NCBI GenBank assembly: GCA_903871875.1
Contig: CAIQIR010000137.1
Span: forward strand, 98,641 to 162,640
Source: an uncultured Schlesneria sp.
Lineage (GTDB): Bacteria > Planctomycetota > Planctomycetia > Planctomycetales > Planctomycetaceae
Direction of reading: 5' to 3'
Length of the DNA stretch: 64,000 nt
The first letter of the stretch is position 1. Every line of letters starts with the position of its first letter. The notes under the pieces are model-generated. The model did not search any database and had not been told where the DNA came from. It was given only the letters and a program-made list of their open reading frames with translations. The position numbers and the translations under genes are program-made. Below, in pieces: positions 9,367-16,806 of this stretch.

Positions 9367-10134
9367 TCAGGCCTGATCGCTTCTGGCCTTGAGCGCCGTA
9401 TTCCAATTCTCTTGAAAGTGGTCCAGGTTCAGCCCCCCGACAATCAGGCTGGTGACGTCGGCGTTGCCCAGCACGAACCGGATCGATTCGTCTGCCGCCA
9501 GCTTGCCCGACGACAGGCCCTTCTTGACGAAGACCGCCACGCCGGCCGCAGCCGCCTGCGACATGACCTGACTGTGACTGGTGTCTTGCAGGTGATATTC
9601 GACCATCAGTGCGTCGGCCCATTTCAGGCCCAGTTCCGCTCCTGCCACCGTTTTCCCTGACAGGCCGATCGCTCGAATCAGGCCTCGTGCACGATAATCT
9701 TGCAGAATCGCTACGGTGTCCGTTTCCAGCAGAATCTGTTGGTCATGGCCGTTCGAGTGAATGAAGACCAGATCCAGTACGTCGGTTTTCAGATTCCGCA
9801 AACTGCGTTCGAGACTGGTTCGCACCCCTTCGGCGGAAAAATCATAAGTCGATTGACCATTTTCAAAGGTCTCGCCGACTTTCGTCGACAGAACGAATTC
9901 CGATCGTCGATGCCCGATCGCTTGCCCGATCCGCGCTTCGCTCAGTCCGTAAGCGGGAGCCGTATCAATCAAGGTACATCCCAGATCCAGAACGGAATTG
10001 AGTAACCGTCCGACCGCAGCCTCGTCGGGCAGGTCATAGGGAACGGGATATTTCACGCCTTGATTGCGACCAATCTTGAAGGCACCAAATCCCAAGGGGG
10101 GAACCGCTAATCCTGTTCGACCGATCGGTCGCAT
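9367..10134 (-). CDS. Aldo/keto reductase
   Basis: An NAD(P)H-dependent oxidoreductase of the aldo/keto reductase (TIM barrel) family, 255 residues from ATG 10134. The catalytic tetrad is visible: Asp57 and Tyr62 in DTAPAYG, Lys85 in STKVG, and His126 in FIHSNG. It is shorter than the usual 300 or more residues and ends soon after the NADP-binding region, whose [14 protein letters not shown] matches the typical IxGxxxxxHxxEN. I prefer the ATG at 10134 (GGAG about 7 bases upstream, and [17 protein letters not shown] is the classic N-terminus) over the one at 10152. Substrate unknown. It lies downstream of the PLP enzyme on the same strand with a gap of about 105 bases. Confidence 0.88.
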   Translation of the reverse strand: MRPIGRTGLAVPPLGFGAFKIGRNQGVKYPVPYDLPDEAAVGRLLNSVLDLGCTLIDTAPAYGLSEARIGQAIGHRRSEFVLSTKVGETFENGQSTYDFSAEGVRTSLERSLRNLKTDVLDLVFIHSNGHDQQILLETDTVAILQDYRARGLIRAIGLSGKTVAGAELGLKWADALMVEYHLQDTSHSQVMSQAAAAGVAVFVKKGLSSGKLAADESIRFVLGNADVTSLIVGGLNLDHFQENWNTALKARSDQA

Positions 10135-10239
10135 GTCGTCACTCCATTCCACCGGGAACAGCCCTCATCCGGGCCCGTTTCCGATCGTCCTGTCCATTGT
10201 CTTCGACTACTTGTGCTATCGAATGTTTGTCACCAAAGT

Positions 10240-11379
10240 TCAAATCAATTTGCCCCGCGCCAGAATCGGCCAGACCGTTTCCAGTCGATCGTCGCGAAAA
10301 CAAAGATACTCGTCGTGCAGCATCGTCGTCAGGTCGGAATAACCGACAATCAACTCGACCTGATCGCCGATCCTCAATTCGCGCGAGGCCGGCCCCAGTT
10401 CCAACACCAGATGTTCGGCACTGTGACGGACGATTTTGGCATCGTCCCAGTCGCGAATCACCGGGGGATGATGCTCGGCCGTGATCGATTTGCCGCCGGC
10501 ATCCAGGACAGCTCGATCGTAGGCCGGTCGACTGACAACGGTGGTCAGCACGGTGAGTGCCGGCTCGAACCCATCGGAGTCCGGCATCCGTGCATAGTAT
10601 GGATCGCCAAAAATGGCTCCGCCCGCCTGCAGTTCGGTCAGCGCCGCGCAATCAAGGCACTGTCGTAGCGACCCCGTGCCACCGGCACTGACGATGTCAC
10701 AGCAGAGCCCATTCCGGCCATAGAGAGTCTTCGCGTGCGACAAAATCCCCAGGGCCGCATCGATCGCTGCGCGTTTCGCTTCGGGGTCGGTCAGGGCCAT
10801 CACATGCCCTTCGTAGCCCATGATGCCTTTAAGCTCGAGACCCGGCAGCCGCACGATGCCTTTGGCGAGTTCCAACGCATCGCGACCAGGACGCACACCG
10901 GTCCGTTCCATGCCGACATTAATTTCCACCAGGGCCTGGCAGCGGACACCCTGCCGCAGGCATTCGTCGGACAGTGCTTCCGCCTGGACGTAGTGATCAC
11001 AGGTGACGATCGGCTTGATGAACTGGCACAGCCGGGCCAATCGCCGCACCCGCCCCGGACCGACGGGCAAATGAGCGATCAAAATGTTCTGGATCTCCGC
11101 TGCCGCAAACACTTCGGCTTCGGAAATCTTGGCACAAGTGATGCCCATCGCGCCGTGACGCAGCAAGCTGGCGGCGATGTCGGGTGACTTGTGGCACTTC
11201 GCGTGCGGTCGCCAACCCTTGCCGGCGGCAGAGGTCATGGCCACCGCTTTTTTTACGTTGGCTTCGAACCGAGACAAATCCAGGCACAGACAGGGCGTTT
11301 CCAGCTCGTGTTTGAGCTGGCCTGGTCTGTGGGCGAAGTCCGGTGTCATCGGCGGCGTCTCGGAACGATCAATCGTCAT
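10240..11379 (-). CDS. PLP-dependent D-threonine aldolase / D-serine dehydratase-like protein
   Basis: A fold-type III (alanine-racemase-like) PLP enzyme. The N-terminal barrel carries the PLP lysine in RPHAKCHKSP (about K61) and a substrate region YEGHVM. The C-terminal beta domain ends in VWPILARGKLI, as in D-threonine aldolases and DSD1-type D-serine dehydratases. In characterised members a metal-binding His sits two residues before Cys or Asp (HxC or HxD); here the segment reads GYSDLTTMLHD, so the His position is Tyr. The start is uncertain: ATG 11379 gives 379 residues, near family length, but no start has a good ribosome site and ATGs at 11472 and 11349 are alternatives. It probably acts on a D-amino acid or beta-hydroxy amino acid. 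Confidence 0.78.
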   Translation of the reverse strand: MTIDRSETPPMTPDFAHRPGQLKHELETPCLCLDLSRFEANVKKAVAMTSAAGKGWRPHAKCHKSPDIAASLLRHGAMGITCAKISEAEVFAAAEIQNILIAHLPVGPGRVRRLARLCQFIKPIVTCDHYVQAEALSDECLRQGVRCQALVEINVGMERTGVRPGRDALELAKGIVRLPGLELKGIMGYEGHVMALTDPEAKRAAIDAALGILSHAKTLYGRNGLCCDIVSAGGTGSLRQCLDCAALTELQAGGAIFGDPYYARMPDSDGFEPALTVLTTVVSRPAYDRAVLDAGGKSITAEHHPPVIRDWDDAKIVRHSAEHLVLELGPASRELRIGDQVELIVGYSDLTTMLHDEYLCFRDDRLETVWPILARGKLI

Positions 11380-11530
11380 CAAGGGGTTCAATACAGAATG
11401 CGGGTGAATGAGCAGCGGTAATTTTGAGGCGTCTTGGCCTGCCCGATCGGCCTCAAGTTCGATTCGGGACACGGCACGTCGATCGACCTCTGGGTCGACT
11501 TGATCAGCCAGCGGACTTCCGCCAGGGCGG

Positions 11531-13033
11531 TTACGGTTTCGCCGGTCGCTCGTAAGTAAAAGGAAACGGACGCAGTTGGTCGGAACACAGAAATAATCGC
11601 ACGGTCCGAAAGGGGCGACCGCCCCGCGTCATCTGAATCGGCGGCAGCGGCGTGATTTCGCGGAAATAGGGTTCATAGATCTGCGTCAGCCCTGCTTGCT
11701 GATCCGCGTCCAGCAAGATGCCATCTTGTCCCAGCCAGTCTTCGGGACGACTCCAGAACGCGAAGCCGCGGGCATCCCCCTGACGATAACAGGCCACGGG
11801 AATGTGATTGCGACACGCGAAGGCAATCTGGCCGCTGTCGAACCAATGATTGGTGAAGAGAAACGTCTTGGGGCGATCGACGAAGCCACGTGTTTGTAAC
11901 TCGGCGGCAACCGATTCCCAGCCACTGATCTCGATGCAGGGATCTCGAAACGGAAGTGGGACCAGACCGAATCGCGCTTGGACCAGAAACGCGCCGGCGA
12001 CTGCAATCAGAAAGGTTGTCATGAAGACCAGCCAGCGTTTGACGATCAGCGGTTCGCGGATCGACCGCTCGGCCCAATTCGCCCCCAGCAGTGGAAACAA
12101 CGGCAGAAATCCGATCAACGGCCAATGAGGCAACAAGGGGCGAGTTAGCGACACGGCCGTAAACAGCCCCAGTGGCACCAGCGACTGGCACAACAGCAAT
12201 CGATCATTACCGGTCGCGGTGCGGAACGAGCGCCCCCGGCTGACCAGGATGACCGCCAGCGAATACCAGATCCAGGGAAACAGCAGCGCCATCGGACCGA
12301 AGAACATGACGGCCAGTCCGCCCAGTTGAATTTTTCCACCCATCGCTCGTGCCGTCTGAAATCCGAACGAGGCCCAATCGTGCTGTACGTTCCAGATCAG
12401 CACCGGGACCAGCCCCAGGAATCCAATCGCGGCCGCCAGATACGGACCGGGTGTCAGCAGCAGAAAGCGGGCCGACGGCGTCACAATGATGTAGGCCAGG
12501 GCGCCCAACGGCAGAAACACCGCGTGATACTTGCTTAGCATCGCTCCGGCACAGGCCAGTCCCACTCCGATCCAGGGAACGGTCCGACCGGGCGAAGCGA
12601 TCAGCGCTTCACTGAGTCGCCACATCGTCAGCAAGGCGAAAAACAACAGCGGCCCATCGGGCAAGACGAATGCCCCGGCGGCCGCCGTGTAATAGGCACT
12701 GAGGTTCAGCGCCAGGGCGGCATAAAAACCGGCGGATTCACCGTACCAGCGGGACGTCCAGCGAAACAGGATCCAGGTCGAACCGGCAAACAGCAGCACA
12801 AATCCCAGCCGGATCGAGAGCGGATGCAGCCACCCGCCGCAGGCCGCGATCCCCAACTGAGTGATATACCGCAACATCGGTGGATGATCGAAGTAACTCC
12901 AATCGGGATGGACGGAGTACAAGAAGTGATACGCTTCGTCCTGACCGGTTTCGAGACTGGCCGCCCAGCCCAGACGCACCACCAGCGTCACCAGGATCAA
13001 GAGGATCAGATTGCGGCGGGGACGACTGAACAC
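11531..13033 (-). CDS. Glycosyltransferase family 39 / ArnT-like membrane protein
   Basis: A 500-residue polytopic membrane protein of the dolichyl-phosphate-mannose/ArnT (PMT_2) superfamily, which transfers sugars from polyprenyl-phosphate donors on the periplasmic side. The first helix (LILLILVTLVVRLGWAA) is followed by the acidic catalytic-type motif TGQDEAYHFLYS and SYFDHPPM, which are standard in bacterial GT39 proteins. About nine to ten further hydrophobic segments follow, then a soluble C-terminal part of about 130 residues. It lies upstream of the PLP enzyme and 47 bases downstream of the phosphatase-barstar gene on the same strand, so cotranscription is possible. Acceptor unknown (protein, lipid or polysaccharide). 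Confidence 0.85.
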   Translation of the reverse strand: MFSRPRRNLILLILVTLVVRLGWAASLETGQDEAYHFLYSVHPDWSYFDHPPMLRYITQLGIAACGGWLHPLSIRLGFVLLFAGSTWILFRWTSRWYGESAGFYAALALNLSAYYTAAAGAFVLPDGPLLFFALLTMWRLSEALIASPGRTVPWIGVGLACAGAMLSKYHAVFLPLGALAYIIVTPSARFLLLTPGPYLAAAIGFLGLVPVLIWNVQHDWASFGFQTARAMGGKIQLGGLAVMFFGPMALLFPWIWYSLAVILVSRGRSFRTATGNDRLLLCQSLVPLGLFTAVSLTRPLLPHWPLIGFLPLFPLLGANWAERSIREPLIVKRWLVFMTTFLIAVAGAFLVQARFGLVPLPFRDPCIEISGWESVAAELQTRGFVDRPKTFLFTNHWFDSGQIAFACRNHIPVACYRQGDARGFAFWSRPEDWLGQDGILLDADQQAGLTQIYEPYFREITPLPPIQMTRGGRPFRTVRLFLCSDQLRPFPFTYERPAKP

Positions 13034-13080
13034 GCGAAGATTCCATTCCTTGTCAGAAGACGATTCCCAGTTCCCGGGGT

Positions 13081-14289
13081 TCAGTCCAAGACCAATTCCA
13101 CTCCGTCGCTGGATTCGCAGCCGCCGGGACCATGCACCTGGATTAATTCCATCAACCAGTCAAAAATCGTCGAGCCACGACCGTGTTGGGCCAGGGTCAG
13201 ATCATGCTCGATGGACGCGCGATTCGAGGGATGACAGCGATCCAGATTCTTTTCGAGCTGCCGCGCGGTCTCGGGATACCCAAACCGCTCGCGTGAGATC
13301 GCCGAATTCTTCCACCGCAGCAGAAAGCCGCCCTTCGGCGTGCCAAAACCACCTCGCAACAGATCGTTGAAGGCGTTCATGTTGCGGCCCCAGTCGACAC
13401 CGGGCACCAGCACGCGACTGATTTCCTCGAAGAACTCGTCCAGCGTACTGAAGTTGGCACCGTCGATTTCGTAGGTCTTGCGCAGGATTCGCAGCACGAC
13501 ATCCTTCAAGCCGGGAACGACCGAGATGCCATTTCCGCCATAGATCGTTGGTTCGCCATTCCAATCGACGAACTGCCCGCCCGCTTCCTCGACGATCGGC
13601 AACAGGGCCGCGGCATCCCAGGCATTCATCGCCGGGTCGACCATCACATCGGCTCGGCCGGTGGCGACCAGCATATGTCCGTAACAGTCGCCCCAACCCC
13701 GCGCCAACTGCACCGAACTCAATAGCGTTTCAAAGGCCTCGCGATGGCCCATCGCAAACCAGCGCGCCGCATTTGTGGTACTGAAGGTCGCTTCGGCCAG
13801 AGTTGTGACTGACGACACCTGCACGCGACGCGGCTCCTGATCGCCGATTTGCCACCACGCGCCGCTACCGCGCGCCGCATAGACCACTTCGTGCAGCGCC
13901 GGAAAGCGAACGACGCCGATCACACATTTTGTGTCGTATTCGACGCCGATCAGCGTTCCGAACAGCGGCACGCCATGCACGAACGATTTTGTGCCGTCGA
14001 TCGGGTCGATGATCCAGCGAAAGCCGGTCGTCCCCTCGTGATCGGGAAATTCTTCACCCAGGATCGCGTCTTGGGGAAATGACACGGATAACCGCTCGCG
14101 AATCATCAGCTCGGTTCGTTTGTCCGCTTCGGTGACAGGGCTCAGATCGCGTTTACGTTCCACGACAAGATCGGCCGTCTGGTAATAGCCCAGGATCAGT
14201 TCACTGGCCTCCCGCGCAACGGTCAGGGCGAAGTCCAGACGCGAAGACAGTTCTTCAGCGGGCAAGTCAGCAAGGGGTGTCGTCGTCAC
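13081..14289 (-). CDS. Inositol monophosphatase/HisN-type phosphatase fused to a barstar domain
   Basis: From GTG 14289 the protein has 402 residues. The first 265 or so form a lithium-sensitive phosphatase (inositol monophosphatase / histidinol-phosphatase) domain with metal ligands in GEEF, the signature WIIDPIDGTKSF, and WDAAALLPIVEEAGG. Straight after it, from about residue 272 to 388, comes a barstar-family domain: YEIDGANFSTLDEFF, WGRNMNAFNDLLRGGFG, ERFGYPETA and CHPSNR are the conserved blocks of the larger barstar proteins (ribonuclease inhibitors). The frame is open and continuous through the junction, with no sign of a frameshift. The start could also be ATG 14415, but the 42 extra residues look non-domain. 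No barnase-like partner is visible nearby. Confidence 0.85.
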   Translation of the reverse strand: MTTTPLADLPAEELSSRLDFALTVAREASELILGYYQTADLVVERKRDLSPVTEADKRTELMIRERLSVSFPQDAILGEEFPDHEGTTGFRWIIDPIDGTKSFVHGVPLFGTLIGVEYDTKCVIGVVRFPALHEVVYAARGSGAWWQIGDQEPRRVQVSSVTTLAEATFSTTNAARWFAMGHREAFETLLSSVQLARGWGDCYGHMLVATGRADVMVDPAMNAWDAAALLPIVEEAGGQFVDWNGEPTIYGGNGISVVPGLKDVVLRILRKTYEIDGANFSTLDEFFEEISRVLVPGVDWGRNMNAFNDLLRGGFGTPKGGFLLRWKNSAISRERFGYPETARQLEKNLDRCHPSNRASIEHDLTLAQHGRGSTIFDWLMELIQVHGPGGCESSDGVELVLD

Positions 14290-14488
14290 AAGAAGATTCC
14301 GGTCGCGGTAAGAAAAAGAAGTCGACACAAGACTACCTTGGTAACGGATTTGAAGCGACCGTCCAATCCAGGTTTGCCCGGTCTGTGCCCACAAAGTTCG
14401 CGTTTCGGCGGACAAATCGCGGCCGTGCGCCGGGCAATGAGCCGAGTCAGATCCAGGTCACCGATCGACCGGAAATTTTAAAAAAGTG

Positions 14489-14590
14489 TTGGCCAAGTTG
14501 GCCAAGTTGGCAAACATCCCTGTTTTGTAGCGTTTGGACCAGATTTGGGTTTGGCAAAGTTGGCCAAGTTCCCTGTTTCATGGCGTTTGG
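14489..14590. repeat. Short direct repeats built on TTGGCCAAG
   Basis: Two related units of about 45 bases. Unit A (14489-14537) starts with TTGGCCAAG twice in tandem and then TTGGC, and ends CCCTGTTTTGTAGCGTTTGG. Unit B (14551-14590) has TTGGCAAAG, TTGGCCAAG, then CCCTGTTTCATGGCGTTTGG. The core TTGGCCAA is itself a palindrome. Non-coding. Confidence 0.65.
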
Positions 14591-14874
14591 CGGATCGGGT
14601 GGTCATTCGATTCATGATGAAGGCCTGAAGGAAAAGGGCGAAAGCGCACCGCGATCCCGGCAAGTCGGGAGACCGCAGTTCGCAAATTCCGTGACGACGG
14701 TCCTGATGAAACCGACAACGATTTCACGATTTCCTGGGGTGCGAAGAATTTCGAAGCGGATCTTGATCGGTCAGCTGGAATCGTCGATGAGTGGTCTGTT
14801 TTTCATTTTTCTTTCTCCGAGAGGTTAGAACTTTTCGCATCTTACAGTTGTTTTGTCGCTTGATAATCGCAGTG

Positions 14875-14890
14875 TTCCAAACGTTTGGAA
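14875..14890. promoter_or_regulatory. Perfect 16-bp palindrome upstream of GspF-like gene
   Basis: TTCCAAACGTTTGGAA reads the same on both strands. It lies 316 bases upstream of the GspF-like start in a non-coding stretch. It could be an operator for a dimeric regulator; nothing else in the sequence confirms this. Confidence 0.35.
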
Positions 14891-15205
14891 ACAAGCGGAC
14901 AAATAGTTGTCTGCGTCGCGAAAGGATCTGATGCAGACCTGAAATCGGCCGACAAATTGGTGGGTGACCGCCTTCGCACCCGCCGATCGGACTCGCCGGA
15001 TCCAACGTGATTTCGATAGACTTCCCCCCGTCGTAAGGCTCAAATGAAAAAAGATGTCTCCGAGATTCGCTCGGGATCGTTGGTAATGGAAATTTCAGAC
15101 GGCTCAAACAACCCTCTGCCGCCCCTGTTCCTTTCTGCCGGTTTTTCATTCCTGCCGTCAGCGGGAATTGATCGCACAATTCTTTTGGTGGTTTAAGTTC
15201 ATTTC

Positions 15206-16447
15206 ATGGCCGAGTTTCACTACATCGCTCGTGAACTGTCCGGCCAGCAGGTCGAAGGGACCGTGGCAGCGGCGTCGGAACGTGAAGCGCTGGGATCCTT
15301 GGCGGCAAAGAACTTATTCCCAGTCTCGATCAAAATGGCCGAATCGGCCAAGGCTCATCAGGCCAACAAACGGCGCCGCGTACCGGCCCGCATTCTGGCC
15401 GTGTTTTACACGCAATTGGCCGACCTGTTGCGGGCAGGGGTGCCGCTGCTGCGGGCGCTCGACCTGTTGGTCAGACAAACGCGACAGATGACGTTGAAGC
15501 TGGTGGTGCAGGAAGTTCGCGATCAGGTCGCCGACGGAACACGCCTGGCCGAGGCTTTGCGGCAACACCCGACGGTCTTTAATGAACTGACCGTCAGCAT
15601 GGTTCGCGCGGGCGAAGAAGGCAGCTTTCTGGAAGAATCGCTGCAACGGATCGCCGACTTCACCGAACATCAAGAAGATTTGAAGGGCCGCGTGGTCGGA
15701 GCGATGGCCTATCCGGCCTTCCTGGTCGTGGTCGGCAGCATGGTCGTTGTCGGGATGCTGGTCTTTTTCGTACCGAAATTCGAACCGCTGTTTAACACGA
15801 TGCGCAAGGAAGGAACGCTGCCCTGGGCAACGACCAGCTTGCTGGCGGTGAGCGGATTTTTGCAGAGTTATGGCTGGGTGTTGTTGATCGCCGCCGGCGG
15901 AGGGGTCTTTTTTGGACGGAACTATTTTGCCAACGAAGCCGGTCGCCGTCGTTTCGACGAAATGCGTTTGAAAATCGTGGGTGTCGGTCAAGTGGTTCGC
16001 AGCCTGGCCGTCGCCCGTTTCTGCCGGGTGCTGGGAACCTTGCTGCATAACGGCGTGCCGATCCTCAGTTCGCTGCATATCGCCAAAGATGCGACAGGCA
16101 ATCGCGTGATCAGTGATGCGATCGCCCAAGCGGCCGACCATGTCTCGTCAGGCCGATCGCTGGCCCAACCGTTGGCTCAATGCGGCCAATTCCCGGCCGA
16201 CGTACTGGAAATGATCGCCGTCGGTGAAGAGGCCAACAATCTGGAACAGGTGCTGGTCGGAATAGCCGACAAGATGGAACGTCAAACCAATCGCCAACTG
16301 GATCTGGTCGTCCGGCTGCTGGAGCCACTCATGCTGGTGATCATGGCCGGCATTATTCTGTTCCTGTTGATTGCGCTGATGCTGCCCATCTTTAACAGTT
16401 CGTCCATGACGGCGGTGGGACGTTTGTTCACATCGGGATCCTGTTGA
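15206..16447 (+). CDS. Type II secretion / type IV pilus inner-membrane platform protein (GspF/PilC family)
   Basis: A 413-residue GspF/PilC protein, the inner-membrane platform that couples the cytoplasmic ATPase to pseudopilus assembly. The N-terminal MAEFHYIARELSGQQVEGT segment is typical, then come two homologous T2SSF domains (about 65-190 and 275-400). Each carries the VPLLRALDLL / VPILSSLHIA helix, and membrane helices lie at about 170-195, 225-245 and 375-400. RAGEEGSFLEESL and AVGEEANNLEQVL are the paired conserved motifs. No GspE, GspG or GspD gene is adjacent, so it is an orphan locus. It may serve the DUF1559 pseudopilin-like proteins common in this phylum. A stem-loop follows the stop codon. 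Confidence 0.93.
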   Translation: MAEFHYIARELSGQQVEGTVAAASEREALGSLAAKNLFPVSIKMAESAKAHQANKRRRVPARILAVFYTQLADLLRAGVPLLRALDLLVRQTRQMTLKLVVQEVRDQVADGTRLAEALRQHPTVFNELTVSMVRAGEEGSFLEESLQRIADFTEHQEDLKGRVVGAMAYPAFLVVVGSMVVVGMLVFFVPKFEPLFNTMRKEGTLPWATTSLLAVSGFLQSYGWVLLIAAGGGVFFGRNYFANEAGRRRFDEMRLKIVGVGQVVRSLAVARFCRVLGTLLHNGVPILSSLHIAKDATGNRVISDAIAQAADHVSSGRSLAQPLAQCGQFPADVLEMIAVGEEANNLEQVLVGIADKMERQTNRQLDLVVRLLEPLMLVIMAGIILFLLIALMLPIFNSSSMTAVGRLFTSGSC

Positions 16448-16806
16448 GGCGGCCGAGCGGCCTTTTCGCTCGGCAAAAGTCGCCCGCTGTCTGCGAGAGG
16501 ATGGCTGGTCGCAGGAAGGGCGTTCAATGGTCACTGGGCGAGGGGCGAACAGACGAGGTCTTGTGCGCGACCGGCTGTCCTCTCGCCGAGCGGGGGCGTG
16601 TTTTTTCAAAATTCGGACTGGCACGGCGAATGCATATCAGGCGCAGCCTGATCGCGGCGAGTGTGGCCAAAAGGCCATTTTTCAGCGGTTTTCCTCATTC
16701 CTCCCCCCGTTGTTGTGTCGCCGCCTGCCTCATAGAATTCCACCCTGTCAGATGAACGCTCAGTCAAAGAGCCAGGACGCTTCGAAGCTAGATCGCATTG
16801 GCCCCT
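16448..16806. other. Intergenic region upstream of the hybrid kinase
   Basis: This 359-base gap has the stem-loop at its left end and otherwise no supported gene, RNA or repeat. Short open frames in it lack ribosome sites. The kinase promoter should lie here; I could not identify convincing boxes. Confidence 0.4.
16452..16474 (+). terminator. Stem-loop just after the GspF-like gene
   Basis: An 8-bp perfect stem (GCCGAGCG with CGCTCGGC) around a 7-base T-rich loop starts 5 bases after the stop codon. There is no T tract after the stem, so it is either a weak terminator or an RNA-protecting hairpin. Confidence 0.45.

Larger units (their letters stand above)
14290..15205. other. Long intergenic region with repeats, no supported gene
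   Basis: About 0.9 kb between the phosphatase-barstar gene and the GspF-like gene. The open frames here have no ribosome sites and read as composition noise. It holds the TTGGCCAAG repeat block (14489-14590) and a 16-bp perfect palindrome (14875-14890). AT-richer patches around 14800-14870 could hold the promoter of the GspF-like gene. Confidence 0.5.

Noticed and set aside
14724..15179. A 151-codon minus-strand frame in the long intergenic gap
   Set aside because: Composition is irregular, no ribosome site, and the translation has no domain or membrane pattern.
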